Source: Pseudomonas koreensis (lineage in GTDB: Bacteria; Pseudomonadota; Gammaproteobacteria; Pseudomonadales; Pseudomonadaceae). From it: a stretch of 64,000 nt of DNA. Shown here in pieces: positions 35,298 to 45,941 of this stretch. A program made the translations under genes and the position numbers. Below the pieces are notes generated by a model that was not told where the DNA came from, ran no database searches, and was given only the letters and a program-made list of their open reading frames with translations. Each line of letters begins with the position of its first letter. Within the stretch, counting starts at the first letter, position 1. The stretch spans positions 90,257-154,256 of the forward strand of contig NZ_JAOEJU010000015.1 in the NCBI RefSeq assembly GCF_025447595.1, given 5' to 3'.

Positions 35298-36140
35298 TCA
35301 GAACCCGAGGCTGAAGCTGATGGTCATCGCATGGTCGTTGCTCTCGTTTGACAGCTGCCCCGAATAGCCGATACCGAGTTTGCCGGTCGGGCTGATCTGG
35401 AAGTCCACGCCCGCTTCGACCACCGCACTGTCCTTGGCAATCGGCACGCCCTGGGTGCTGAACGAGGCGCCGCCGTCGATGAAGGTCAGGTCGGCGTCAG
35501 GTTTGGTGTCGCCGAAGGCATGCCGCCAGCCGAGGGCCGCGCGCGGGGTGAATTGCCCGCCGTTGTCCAGGGTGATGACCTTGCCGGCGCGCACGCCCAG
35601 GGTCGAAAAGGTAATGTCCTGATCAGACTCCGCCCGCAAGCGCCCTACTCCACCTTTCTCCTTGGCCTTGTCGCTATCGTAGTTGACGTATGCCAGACCG
35701 GCGAACGGTTCCAGGGCAATCCCGGCCGCTTCGATGGCATACCCGACTTCACCGAACACCTGGGCGCTGCGCGCATCGTAGTTGGCCTTCAGCCGGTCGT
35801 TGTAGGCGCCGACGCTGACGTCGCGTTTGGTCTCGATATCGTGCCAGCTGTACGCCGCGCCGAGGCGCACCGCCAAGGCATCGAATTGAGAGTTGAGGTA
35901 CGCCGCCAAGTGGTAGCTCTCGACCGTGGCATCCGAGCGACGATCATGGGCATCCAGATCGCTACGGGTATAACCGGCGGCCATGCCCACACGCCATTGA
36001 TCGTCGATCTGCTTGTCGGTGCCGAGCATGAAACCGCTCAGGTTGCGATCCAGCTTCGCACTGTTGCTGTCGCCGTCCGACTCGCCCCATGCGCCAAGGG
36101 CGCGGGCCCAGCCGACCATTTCGCCGTGGCAGCCGTTGCT
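35298..36140 (-). other. Autotransporter beta-barrel domain
   Basis: The C-terminal translocator part of the giant autotransporter. It contains GWARALGAWGESDGD at its start, the DQWRVGMAAGYTRSDL strand pair and EVGYAIEAAGIALEPFAGLA, and ends with phenylalanine, as outer-membrane barrels do for BAM recognition. Confidence 0.88.
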
Positions 36141-39100
36141 GCTCAGCTGATTGTCGCTTGGCGCAAGGGCGCGGCGTGAATCGTCAGGGGCGCTGCATGA
36201 AGGCTGGCGCATCCGGTCGTTGACCGCGTCCCGCACGTAGCGCGAATCCTCGAGGATGGCGCTGGCGGTGCTGGCATGGATTTCCCCGGACAGACTGTCG
36301 AAGGCATTGCGCGCACCGGCCACGCTGAGATTGACGATTTCATTCTGCAACGCTGCGCCTGCCACACCGTTGCGCATCAACGCCGAGGCCGCGCTGCGCT
36401 GGTTGCGGGTGGCTGCAACATCAACGAACGAGTTGTTGTTGCGGCTGACGACCAGGTTCACGGCATTGGCGTCATACACCAGCGCCGAGTCGAGGAACGC
36501 ATACTGCGGCAGATCGGCGGCGCTGAAGGTGCCGACTACGCCACCGCCGGCAGTGATCAGCGAATACACGGTGTTGCCGGTGAACGGCGCGAGGCTGTTG
36601 ACCTGTAAGCCGCCACCGAGAGTAGCTGTGCCGCCGACCGCCAGTGGCGTGGCAGTTGGCGAACTCACCGTCAGGGCCAGCACGCCGTCAGCGGCGTTGG
36701 TCAGGTTGCCTGCCACGCTCAGCGTGCCCGCCTCGGCACCAGAAGAAACCACCCCGTGGTTGACCACCGAACCGACACTGCCATTACCGCTCAACCCGGC
36801 GCCATTGGCCACGGTGACCTGCCCGCCGAGCGAACCGCGTGCCGCACGGTTGCCGACTTGCAACACGCCTTGATCGACAGCAACGGTACCGCTGAACGGC
36901 TGATCGCCGGTCAACAGCAGGGTTCCGGCACCCCGTTTGGCCAAGGCACCGGTGCCACTGAGCACACCGTTGAACTGACCATTGGCATTCTGCTGGAACA
37001 CCAGCGAGGCGTTGTTGAGGATGTTGCCTTGCAGGCTGAGGGTATTACCGATCAGCGTACCGCCGCTGACCGTGGTCCCGCCGCTGTAGGTGTTGGCGCC
37101 GCTGAGGATCAGAGTGCCGGAATCGAGCTTCTCGATGCCGCCACTGCCTACCAGCGGTACGGAGATTTCCGCACTGCCGCCGGCATTCACCCGCACCGGT
37201 GCCAGACTGCCGCCAGGCCCGTTGACCGGTGTCAGCGTACCGCCAGCGCCCGGAACCAGGCTGTAACCGTTAGTGAGGAACTGCAGACCGGTGAAGTTTT
37301 GATTGCCTTGCACGGTGACCGTCCCGCTCTGCCCGCCGAACACGGCGAACTGACCGTTCGACGCCAGTGCCTGGGTACCGCTCGGATCGGTCCAGTTGGT
37401 GCCCGGCCCCCATACACCGCTACCGCCACCGATGCTGCCGTCAGGATTAGTGGTGCCGCCGTTCCAGAACTGCACTTCACCCGGCGTGTTCTGCACCAGC
37501 AGGTTGACCTGATTGGCCAGCGCGGTTTGCAGGGTCAGGTTGGCCGCCGGAACCGGCAGGCTGCCGTAGACCAGACCGTTGTTGGTCAGGCTGCCGCCGT
37601 AGCTGAACAGTTGATAGACCCCGGTGCCGAAGCCGCCGGCGTTGCTGATGTTCAGCGTGCCGTCGAGGGTCAGGTTGCCGGCGACGTTGACCACGGTTGT
37701 GGAGCTGGCGGCCGAGCCGAGGGAGAAGTCCAGGTTGGTGCCCGAGGACAACGCCAGCGAACCGACCGACAATGGCGTTGCGGTTCCGCCCCCGGTCAGC
37801 GTCGCACCGTTGGCCAATTGCACGGCGCCTGCGAATACGCCGCTACCGCCGATCTTCGCGCCGCTGGCAACGTTGACGTTGGCACTGTTGAGCACACCGT
37901 TGACGTTCAGCGAACCGGCCTGCACGGCGGTGTTGCCGGTGAAGGTGTTGTTGCCGGTCAGCAGCAAGGCGCCGTTGCCGGTTTTGTTCAGGGTGCCGGC
38001 GCCCGTCAGGTTGCCGGTGTAGCTGCCGTCGCTGTTCTGCTCGAAGGTCAGCGTCGCGTTGTTGACGATGGCGCCTTGCAGGCTGCTGGTGTCGCCACGG
38101 GTGCTGCCGCCGTTCAGCGTCGTGCCGCCGCTGTAGGTGTTGGCGCCACTGAGGACGAGATCACCGCTGCCGTTTTTCACCAGACTGCCGCTGCCGGTGA
38201 TCGCGCCGATCAGCGTAGTGTTCTGGTTGCCGGCCAGGGTCAGTTGCGCACCCAGGTTGATGGCGTTAGCCAGTTGCAGCGCAGAGCTGCTGTCGAGGGT
38301 GCCGTTGCCCAGCACGCTGAGAGCGCCGCTGCTGATCGCGCTGTTGTTGCCCAGGATCAGCGAGCCGCCAGACAGCTGAGTACCGCCGCTGTAGGTGTTG
38401 CTGCCGTTGAGGGTCAGGCTCGATGCGCCGGTCTTGATCAGACTGCCGCTGCCGCTGACCACACCGCCGAGGGTCAGTGCGTTGGAGCCGGCGACGGTGA
38501 GTCCGCCGTTGAGCACCACGGCGTTGGCCAGGCTGACCGCTGTGTTGCTGTCCAGCGCCGTGCCGTTGGCGGCGGTCAACACACCAGTGCCGAGGGCCGC
38601 GTTGTTGCCGACCACGATCTTGCCGCCGTTAAGCGCGGTGCCGCCGGTGTAGCCGTTGGCCGCGTTGAGCACCAGGGTGCCGGTGTCATATTTGCCCAGT
38701 GTGCCGGCGCCGTTGAGCGCCACGCCCACGGTGGCGGTGACGTTCGGATCGACCCGCACGGTCGCGTTGCCCAGCGCCCCGTTGACCAGATTCAGCGAAC
38801 CGGCCGTACCGTTCTGCAGGCTGTAGCCATCAGTGACGAATTGCATGCCGGTGATGGTTTGCGCGCCGTTCACCGTGACGGTGCCCGCCGTGCCCTGGAA
38901 CACTGCGAAGCTGTTGGTCCAGGCCTGATTGGTGGTGCCGTTGACGTCGGTCCAGTTGGTGGTGCCGGTGCCCCAGGTGCCGCTGCCGCCATCCACCGAA
39001 CCGTTGGCGACGAGTTGGTTGCCGTCCCAGAACTGCACGGTAACGCCCGGTGCAGTGACCAGCAGGTTGATCTGGTTGGCCAGTGCGGTTTGCAGGGTCA

Positions 39101-42100
39101 GGTCGCCCGGCGTGACGCTGCCCGGCACGGTGCCGATCAGCATGCCGTTGTCGGTCAGGCCGCCGGTGTAGTTGATCAATCGGTACACGCCGCTGCCGAA
39201 ACCGCCGATGTCACTGACATTGAGCGTGCCGTCGAGCGTCAGGTTGCCGCCGACGTTGACCAGCGCGTTACCGCCACCGGACACCGGTGTGCCGAGGCCG
39301 ACGTCGAAGTTGGAGTTGGCGTTGAACACCAGCGAGTTCACCGAAAGCGTACTGCCGGTAGCGCCGGCCAGATGACCGCCATCCGCCACGGTCACCGCCC
39401 CGCCGAGCGAGCCGCCGCCGGTCAGGGTGCCGCCGCTGTTGACCAGCACACTGGCGCTGTCCAGCGAGCCGCTGACATTCAAGGTACCGGCGTTGACCGT
39501 GGTGTTGCCGGTCAGGCTGTTGAGGCCGGTCAGGGTCAGCATGCCGGTGCCGAGTTTGCTCAGTTCGCCGGTACCGGTGAGCACGCCGTCGAAAAGGCTG
39601 CTGGCGTTGTTGCCGCCGATGCTCAGCGTGTTGCCGCCGCCGATCAGTGCGGTGCCGCTGCCGGTCAAGCTGGCGAGGCTGCCGGAGCCGCCGAGATTGA
39701 GAGTCGCCGCAGCGCCGAGATTGACCCCGGCGTTGCTGCCCAGTGCCGAGTTACCCAGCGTGGTCAGGCTGCCGGACTGCACATCGAAAGTGCCGCTGAA
39801 GGTGTTGTTGCCGGTCAGCGTCAGGTCGGCCAGACCGTTCTTGGTCAGGGTGCCCGCCCCGGCGATCACGCCACCGAGGGTCAGGTTGTTGTTGCCGGCC
39901 ACGCTCAGGTTGGCATTGACGTTGAGGTTGTTGGCCAGCACCAGCGGCGCCGTGGTGTCGAGGGTCGAAGCGCCTGCCACAGTCACCGCGCCGGAGCCCA
40001 GGCCCGCCGAGGTGCCGAGGGTCACGGTGCCGGCGTTCAGCGTGGTGCCGCCGCTGTAGGTGTTGATGCCGTTGAGGGTCAGGTTGGAGGCGCCGTTCTT
40101 GATCAGGCCGCCGGAGCCGCTGACCACGCCGCTGAGCGCTACATCACTGCTACCGGTATTGGTCAGGTTGGCGTTGAGCACCACGTTGTTACCCAGCGAC
40201 ACCGAGGTGTTGCTGTCCAGCGCCGAGGCACCGGCCACGGTCAGGTTGCCCAGACCGAGTGCGCCGTTGCTGCCGGCGGTCAGGGAGCCGGCGTTGAGGG
40301 TGATGCCACCGAGGAAGTTGTTGGCCCCGCTCAGGATCAGGTTGGCCGCGCCATTCTTGGTCAGGCTGCCGGCACCATTGATGGCTCCGCCGAGTGTCAG
40401 ATCGTTGCTGCCGACGATGCCGAGGTTGCCCGCCAGGTTGATCGCATTACTCGCCGTGAAAGCGCCGCTGGCATTCAGGGTGGTGCCGTTCGCGGCGTTC
40501 AGGGTGGCCGACCCCAGCGCGCTGTTCGACGCCAGAACCAGTCCACCCGCGTTCAATGCCACCGGCCCGAGGAAGGCGTTGTTGCCGCCGAGGGTCAGGC
40601 TGGCCGAACCGTTCTTGATCAAGCCGCCGGTACCGGAAATGACACCGTTGAGGGTCAGCGCATTGCTGCCGAGGATGGTCAGGTTGCCGTTGAGTGTGGT
40701 GGCATTGGCCAGGGTCACGGCGGTGTTGCTGTCGAGTTGCGTGCCGGCGTTGGCGATCAATGCGCCAGTGCCCAACGCGGTATTGCTGCCGACCACCAAG
40801 GTGCCGCCGTCCAGTTGCGTGCCGCCGGTGTAGCTGTTGGCGCCGTTGAGTACCAGGGTGCCGGCGTCGAGTTTGTTGAGGATGCCGCTGCCGTCGATGT
40901 TCACGCCGACCGTGGCGGTCACGCCCGGATCGACCCGCATCGCCGTAGTGCCGCCAGTGCCGTTGACGGCAGTCAGCAGACCCGACGTGCCGTTGACCAC
41001 GTTGTAGCCATCGGTGAGGAATTGCATCCCGGTGAACAGTTGCGTGCCGTTGACCGACACCGTACCGGCCGTGCCCTGGAACACCGCGAAGTCGCCGGCC
41101 CAGGTCTGATTCACCGTACCGCTGGAATTGGTCCAGTTGGTGCCGCCGGCAGTCCATGTGCCGGTGCCACCATCCACGGTGCCGTTGGCGATCGTCTGAC
41201 TGCCGTCCCAGAAACGCAGGTTGGTGTTCGGTGCCGACACCACCAGATTCACCTGGTTACCCAGCGTCTGCACGAGGATGTCGCCGAGGCCGTATCCCAC
41301 CGGTACACCGGCCACGGTCAGGCCATTGTCGGTCAGCGCGCCGATGTAGTTGAACAGCCGATAGACACCCACGCCGAAGCCGCCGGCATCGGTGACATTG
41401 AGGTTACCGTCGAGGGTCAGGTTGCCGCCGATGTCCATCAGCGACGTGGTCGATGGCGTCGCGAGGTTCGCATCGATATTGCTGTTGGCGGACAGAACCA
41501 GTGACGCGGCCGACAGGGTGGTGCCCGAGGACAACGCCAGGTGGCCGCCGTTGTTGACGTTGAGGGTTCCGAGAATCGAACCGCTGCCGGTTACGCTCGC
41601 GCCGGTATTGACGTTGACCTGGGCACTGGCCAGCGAACCGCTGAGGTTCAGGGTGCCGCCGTTGACGGCGGTGTTGCCGACGATGCCGTTGATCCCGGTC
41701 AGGTTCAGGGTGCCGGTGCCGACCTTGGTCAGGCCGCCGTTGCCGCTGAGGTCACCGTCGAAGGTGCTGTTGCTGCTGACTCCGCCCACGGTCAATGTGT
41801 TGCCGCCGCCGATCTGCACGCTGCCGCTGCCACCCAGCCCGTTGAGGCTGGCATTGCTGCCCAGATTGAGACTGGCGCCAGCGCTGACGTTGGCGCCAGA
41901 TGTGTTGCCCAGCGCCCCGCTGCTCAGGGTGGTGACGCTACCGGCGGCAATGTTCAGCGCGCCGGTGAAAGTGTTGGTGCCACTGAGGGCCACGTCTTCC
42001 AGGCCGGTTTTGGTCAGGCTGCCGGCGCCGTCGATCACGCCGCTGAGGACCAGAGCGTTGTTACCGGCCAGGGTCAGCCCGGCATCGAGGGTGATGTTGT

Positions 42101-45100
42101 TAGCAAGGTTGAGGGCGCTGCTGTTGTCCAGCGTCGCCGCGCCACCGACGGTCAAGCCACCGCTACCCAGTGAGCCGGACGAACCGATGGTCAGGGTGCC
42201 GGCGTTCAGGGTGGTGCCACCACTGAAGGTGTTGTTGCCGTTGACGGTCAGGTTGGCGCTGCCGTTCTTGACCAGTTGCCCGGTACCGCTGAGTACACCG
42301 TTGAGGGCCAGATTTTGCGTGCCGCCGACGCTCAGCGCTGCATTGAGCACGACGGCGTTAGCCAGACTGACCAGCGGCGAACTGCTGTCGAGGGTTGCCG
42401 CACCGCCGACGGTCAAGGCGCCGGTGCCAAGGGCCGAGCTGTTGCCGACGGTCACCGTACCGGCGTTCAGGGTGGTGCCGCCGACGTAGGTGTTGGTGCC
42501 ATTCAAATTCAGATTGGCCGCGCCGTTTTTCACCAGGCTGCCGGCGCCGGCCACAGTACCGGTGAGGGACAGATCGGCGCTGCCACCGATGTTCATCGCA
42601 CCGGCGAGGTTGACCTGGTTGCCCAGCGTGACGGCGGTGTTGGTATCCAGCGTGGTGCCCGCCGCTGCGTTCAATGCGCCGCTGCCCAGCGCGGTATTGC
42701 TGCCGACAATCAGCTTGCCGACGTTCAGCGCGGTGTTGCCGAAGTAGGTGTTGGCGCCGTTGAGGATCAGATCGGCCGGGCCGCTTTTGGTCAGGCCGCC
42801 GACCCCGGAGACCACCCCCGAGAGCGTCAGCGCATTGCTGCCGCCAATGGTCACGTTACCACCGAGGTTGACGTTGTTGGCCAGGCTGGTCGCGGTGCTG
42901 GCGTCCAGCGTGGTGTTGTTGCCGGCGTTGAGGATGCCAGTGCCGAGGGCGGTGTTGGAGCCGACGACCAGGGTCCCTGCGTTCAGCGACGTAGAGCCGG
43001 TGTAGGTGTTGTTGCCGGTCAGGGTCAGGGTCGAGGAGCCGGTCTTGATCAGGTTGCTGCCGCCACTGATCACGCCGCCGAGGGTCAGCGGGTTGGCGCC
43101 GCCGGCGGTGAGGTTGGAGTTGAGGGCAATCGCGTTGTTCAGCGTCACGTTGGCGCTGCTGTTGAGCGTTGCGCCCGCCCCGCCCACGGTCAGCGTGCCG
43201 GTGCCGAGTGCCGCGCCGTTGCCGACGGTCAGGCTGCCTGCGTTGAGCGCAGTGCCGCCGGTGAAGGTGTTGGCGCCGTTGAGGGTCAGGTTGGCGGTGC
43301 CGTTCTTGATCAATTGACTGGCGCCGCTGAGCACACCGCCCAGAATCATGCCGTTGCTGCCGCCGATGGACAGGTTGCCGTTGAGCGCGACGTTGTTGTT
43401 GAGGATGACCGAGGTGTTGCTGTCGAGGGTCGCGGCGCTGGCGACAGTCAGGGCGCCGCTGCCCAGTGCGGCGGCGTTGCCGACGGTCAGGGTGCCGGCG
43501 TTCAACGTAGTGCCACCGCTGAAAGTGTTGGCGCCGTTGAGAATCAGGTTGGCCGCGCCATTCTTGGTCAGCCCGCCGCTGCCGCTGACTACGCCGCCGA
43601 GGGTCAGGTTGGCGTTTCCGGCGACGTTGAGGTTGCCGCCGAGGGCGACGGCGTTACCCAGCGCCACGGTGGTGCTCGCGTCGAGTGTGGTGCCCGCCGC
43701 CGTGGTCAGTGCGCCGGTACCCAGCGCGGTGTTGGAGCCGACAATCAGCGTCCCGCTGTTCAGCGCGGTGCCGCCGGAGAAGGTGTTGTTGCCGCTGAGG
43801 GTCAGGTTCGCGGTACCGCCCTTGAGCAGGCTGCCGGCGCCGCTGATGACGCCGCTCAGGCCCAGCGCCTGGGTGCCGCCGATGGTCAGCCCGCCTGCCA
43901 GCGCCACCGCGTTGGCCAGGGTCACGGCAGTGGTCGCATCCAGTGTTGTGCCGGCCGCTGCGTTCAAGGCGCCCGTGCCGAGGGCGGTGTTGCTGCCGAC
44001 GAGCAAAGTGCCGCCGTTGAGCGCGGTAGTGCCGCTATTGGTGTTGTTGCCGGTCAGGGTCAGGCTGGCGCTGCCGCTTTTGGTGATCGCACCGGTGCCG
44101 GACACGATGCCGGCCAGGGTCAGCGCATTGCTGCCGAGCACGTTCAACGCACCGGTGATGCCGACGTTGTTGGCCAGGGTCACGTTGCCGGTGCTGTCGA
44201 GGCTGGTGCCGTTGCTGGTGTTGAGTACCCCGGTGCCCAGTGCGTTGTTGTTGCCGACGCGCAAGGTCCCGGCGCTGAGGCTGGTGATCCCGGTGTAGGT
44301 GTTGATGCCGTTGAGGGTCAGGCTGCCGCTGCCGGTTTTGGTCAGGTTGGCGGCGCCGCTGATCACCCCGCCCAACGTCAATGCTCCAGTGCCGGTCGCG
44401 GTCAGGGTGCTGTTGAGCGTGATCGCGTTAGCCAGCGAAATCGGCGCCGTCGCCGAGATGCTCGAAGAGCCGCCAACGGTGATGCCGCCGGTGCTGAACG
44501 CCTGATTGTTGCCGACCAGCGTCACACCACCGTTGAGCACGGTGTTGCCAGTGTAGGTGTTGATGCCGTTGAGGTTGATCTGGCCACTGCCGATCTTGGT
44601 CAGACCGCCGCTACCGGAAATCACCCCGTTGAGGGTCATGCCGTTGATGCCCTGCAGAGTCAGACCACTGGCGCCCAGGTTGATCTGATTGGCCAGCGTC
44701 AACCCGGCATTACTGGCCTGGAGAATCCCGCCGTTGGACGTCAGCACACCGCTGCCGAACGCTGCGTTGTCGTTGAACTGCGCGACACCGCCATTGAGGG
44801 TGGTCGCACCACTGACCAACGGGCCCTGCAAGGTCCAGGTGCCGCTGTTGAGGGTCAGGTTGTTGAAGTTGACGTACGTCGCGCTGGACGCCGTGCCGGT
44901 CCCGGTGGTGCCGCCGCCGAGGCCGATCGGGTTTTGCAGGATCAGCGTGTTGGTGCCGGCCGCGCCGCCATCGATCGTACCGGTCGGGGCGAAGGTCAGG
45001 TTGATGCCGATCAGCCCCCCGAGGCCGACGGAGATTTGCACACCGTCACCGAGGTTAACGCTGGAACCGGTGATTGCGTAGAAGGTGTTGGTGCTGCCTG

Positions 45101-45818
45101 CCCCCATCGACAAGCCGCCGGTGATGTTACCGGCGTTAGTGAAAGTGTTGCCCGCCACCGACGTCTCGAACGCCATCCGGCCGTTGATCGTGCCGCTGGC
45201 ACTGTTGGTCATGTTGACTTGCGAACCGCCATACACCCCGACCACGGGCGTATCCGCAAGGGTGATCCCGCCCACTGACAATCCGGTGGAGGTGATGGTG
45301 CCGTCGTTGGTGATGGTCGTAGTGCCCGACACCGAGTTGTTCACGCCAATCCCCAGGCCGTCGATGCTGGTCAGGTTGAGGCCGAGCAACATGCCGGTGC
45401 CGCGAATGAGCCCGGTGGTGTTGTTGGCGATGCTGATCGTGCTGGTCGCGCCGGTGCCGATGAACGCACCGCCACTGAGGATCGAGACCAGGCCGAGCAA
45501 GGCCGGGTCGAGGGTGCCGGAGTTGTTCAGGTTGATGTTGGCCCCGGTCAGGTTGATGACCTTGCCGCCGAGGGTGGCGTTCATCTGCGCCCCGTTGGTG
45601 ACGTTGACCGTCAGGCCGCTGGTGGCACTGCTGTAGTCATTGAGAAACAGCGGCAGGGTCGGGACGCCCGAACAGGTAATCGTGGAGCCCGCCGCCGAGC
45701 AGGTGGCGAACGCCTGCTCGCTGACACCACCGAACAGCAGTCCGGCGACACTCAGATGCACAGCAAGGGACAGTGGGGAAAAACGTGAAACGAGGGCGAC
45801 ACCAAACCTTGCTTCCAC
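35298..45818 (-). CDS. Giant type V autotransporter adhesin
   Basis: About 3,506 residues. A type Va secreted protein whose passenger should form a long beta-helix outside the cell, for adhesion or biofilm. I place the start at the GTG at 45818: AAGGAG lies 6 nt before it, and the product then opens with a normal 38-residue signal peptide ending EQAFA. The frame is open further upstream but without a ribosome site. The passenger is dozens of 'autotransporter-associated beta-strand' repeats (GGTTLNAGTLTVGN-like), interrupted by three FWDG/FWNG modules coded near 41210, 39025 and 37465. The last roughly 280 residues are the 12-strand translocator barrel with terminal SFSLGF. Ends at a strong terminator. 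Confidence 0.95.
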   Translation of the reverse strand: MEARFGVALVSRFSPLSLAVHLSVAGLLFGGVSEQAFATCSAAGSTITCSGVPTLPLFLNDYSSATSGLTVNVTNGAQMNATLGGKVINLTGANINLNNSGTLDPALLGLVSILSGGAFIGTGATSTISIANNTTGLIRGTGMLLGLNLTSIDGLGIGVNNSVSGTTTITNDGTITSTGLSVGGITLADTPVVGVYGGSQVNMTNSASGTINGRMAFETSVAGNTFTNAGNITGGLSMGAGSTNTFYAITGSSVNLGDGVQISVGLGGLIGINLTFAPTGTIDGGAAGTNTLILQNPIGLGGGTTGTGTASSATYVNFNNLTLNSGTWTLQGPLVSGATTLNGGVAQFNDNAAFGSGVLTSNGGILQASNAGLTLANQINLGASGLTLQGINGMTLNGVISGSGGLTKIGSGQINLNGINTYTGNTVLNGGVTLVGNNQAFSTGGITVGGSSSISATAPISLANAITLNSTLTATGTGALTLGGVISGAANLTKTGSGSLTLNGINTYTGITSLSAGTLRVGNNNALGTGVLNTSNGTSLDSTGNVTLANNVGITGALNVLGSNALTLAGIVSGTGAITKSGSASLTLTGNNTNSGTTALNGGTLLVGSNTALGTGALNAAAGTTLDATTAVTLANAVALAGGLTIGGTQALGLSGVISGAGSLLKGGTANLTLSGNNTFSGGTALNSGTLIVGSNTALGTGALTTAAGTTLDASTTVALGNAVALGGNLNVAGNANLTLGGVVSGSGGLTKNGAANLILNGANTFSGGTTLNAGTLTVGNAAALGSGALTVASAATLDSNTSVILNNNVALNGNLSIGGSNGMILGGVLSGASQLIKNGTANLTLNGANTFTGGTALNAGSLTVGNGAALGTGTLTVGGAGATLNSSANVTLNNAIALNSNLTAGGANPLTLGGVISGGSNLIKTGSSTLTLTGNNTYTGSTSLNAGTLVVGSNTALGTGILNAGNNTTLDASTATSLANNVNLGGNVTIGGSNALTLSGVVSGVGGLTKSGPADLILNGANTYFGNTALNVGKLIVGSNTALGSGALNAAAGTTLDTNTAVTLGNQVNLAGAMNIGGSADLSLTGTVAGAGSLVKNGAANLNLNGTNTYVGGTTLNAGTVTVGNSSALGTGALTVGGAATLDSSSPLVSLANAVVLNAALSVGGTQNLALNGVLSGTGQLVKNGSANLTVNGNNTFSGGTTLNAGTLTIGSSGSLGSGGLTVGGAATLDNSSALNLANNITLDAGLTLAGNNALVLSGVIDGAGSLTKTGLEDVALSGTNTFTGALNIAAGSVTTLSSGALGNTSGANVSAGASLNLGSNASLNGLGGSGSVQIGGGNTLTVGGVSSNSTFDGDLSGNGGLTKVGTGTLNLTGINGIVGNTAVNGGTLNLSGSLASAQVNVNTGASVTGSGSILGTLNVNNGGHLALSSGTTLSAASLVLSANSNIDANLATPSTTSLMDIGGNLTLDGNLNVTDAGGFGVGVYRLFNYIGALTDNGLTVAGVPVGYGLGDILVQTLGNQVNLVVSAPNTNLRFWDGSQTIANGTVDGGTGTWTAGGTNWTNSSGTVNQTWAGDFAVFQGTAGTVSVNGTQLFTGMQFLTDGYNVVNGTSGLLTAVNGTGGTTAMRVDPGVTATVGVNIDGSGILNKLDAGTLVLNGANSYTGGTQLDGGTLVVGSNTALGTGALIANAGTQLDSNTAVTLANATTLNGNLTILGSNALTLNGVISGTGGLIKNGSASLTLGGNNAFLGPVALNAGGLVLASNSALGSATLNAANGTTLNASGAFTASNAINLAGNLGIVGSNDLTLGGAINGAGSLTKNGAANLILSGANNFLGGITLNAGSLTAGSNGALGLGNLTVAGASALDSNTSVSLGNNVVLNANLTNTGSSDVALSGVVSGSGGLIKNGASNLTLNGINTYSGGTTLNAGTVTLGTSAGLGSGAVTVAGASTLDTTAPLVLANNLNVNANLSVAGNNNLTLGGVIAGAGTLTKNGLADLTLTGNNTFSGTFDVQSGSLTTLGNSALGSNAGVNLGAAATLNLGGSGSLASLTGSGTALIGGGNTLSIGGNNASSLFDGVLTGTGELSKLGTGMLTLTGLNSLTGNTTVNAGTLNVSGSLDSASVLVNSGGTLTGGGSLGGAVTVADGGHLAGATGSTLSVNSLVFNANSNFDVGLGTPVSGGGNALVNVGGNLTLDGTLNVSDIGGFGSGVYRLINYTGGLTDNGMLIGTVPGSVTPGDLTLQTALANQINLLVTAPGVTVQFWDGNQLVANGSVDGGSGTWGTGTTNWTDVNGTTNQAWTNSFAVFQGTAGTVTVNGAQTITGMQFVTDGYSLQNGTAGSLNLVNGALGNATVRVDPNVTATVGVALNGAGTLGKYDTGTLVLNAANGYTGGTALNGGKIVVGNNAALGTGVLTAANGTALDSNTAVSLANAVVLNGGLTVAGSNALTLGGVVSGSGSLIKTGASSLTLNGSNTYSGGTQLSGGSLILGNNSAISSGALSVLGNGTLDSSSALQLANAINLGAQLTLAGNQNTTLIGAITGSGSLVKNGSGDLVLSGANTYSGGTTLNGGSTRGDTSSLQGAIVNNATLTFEQNSDGSYTGNLTGAGTLNKTGNGALLLTGNNTFTGNTAVQAGSLNVNGVLNSANVNVASGAKIGGSGVFAGAVQLANGATLTGGGTATPLSVGSLALSSGTNLDFSLGSAASSTTVVNVAGNLTLDGTLNISNAGGFGTGVYQLFSYGGSLTNNGLVYGSLPVPAANLTLQTALANQVNLLVQNTPGEVQFWNGGTTNPDGSIGGGSGVWGPGTNWTDPSGTQALASNGQFAVFGGQSGTVTVQGNQNFTGLQFLTNGYSLVPGAGGTLTPVNGPGGSLAPVRVNAGGSAEISVPLVGSGGIEKLDSGTLILSGANTYSGGTTVSGGTLIGNTLSLQGNILNNASLVFQQNANGQFNGVLSGTGALAKRGAGTLLLTGDQPFSGTVAVDQGVLQVGNRAARGSLGGQVTVANGAGLSGNGSVGSVVNHGVVSSGAEAGTLSVAGNLTNAADGVLALTVSSPTATPLAVGGTATLGGGLQVNSLAPFTGNTVYSLITAGGGVVGTFSAADLPQYAFLDSALVYDANAVNLVVSRNNNSFVDVAATRNQRSAASALMRNGVAGAALQNEIVNLSVAGARNAFDSLSGEIHASTASAILEDSRYVRDAVNDRMRQPSCSAPDDSRRALAPSDNQLSSNGCHGEMVGWARALGAWGESDGDSNSAKLDRNLSGFMLGTDKQIDDQWRVGMAAGYTRSDLDAHDRRSDATVESYHLAAYLNSQFDALAVRLGAAYSWHDIETKRDVSVGAYNDRLKANYDARSAQVFGEVGYAIEAAGIALEPFAGLAYVNYDSDKAKEKGGVGRLRAESDQDITFSTLGVRAGKVITLDNGGQFTPRAALGWRHAFGDTKPDADLTFIDGGASFSTQGVPIAKDSAVVEAGVDFQISPTGKLGIGYSGQLSNESNDHAMTISFSLGF
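36300..45690 (-). repeat. Autotransporter passenger repeat array
   Basis: A roughly 9.4-kb stretch of imperfect repeats (units about 75-90 nt, higher-order units of about 200-220 nt) coding the LNGANTFSGGTTLNAGTL and AAGTTLDANTAVTLAN type strands. Repetition leaves long open frames in antisense. Unit-number variation between strains is likely. Confidence 0.85.
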
Positions 45819-45941
45819 GGGATACTCCTTGTCGTGGCGAAAATCATCCTTGAGCAGCGTGCGTACGCGGTGCTTATTCCACACGCGAATCAAGAGCGCG
45901 ACGGTCATTACAAACCGTGTCATTCCTGACACACGCTAGTT

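Noticed and set aside
36756..41504. 1,582-codon open frame on the + strand
   Set aside because: Antisense to the autotransporter passenger. Its length is a by-product of repeats lacking stops in that frame; there is no ribosome site, and composition is repetitive without a signal or domain.
42276..45278. 1,000-codon open frame on the + strand
   Set aside because: Same cause as above: a repeat shadow antisense to the autotransporter.
45819..45932. Extension of the autotransporter to an ATG at 45932
   Set aside because: The added 38 residues have no ribosome site and would bury the signal peptide. They do not match the conserved extended signal region of long autotransporters.
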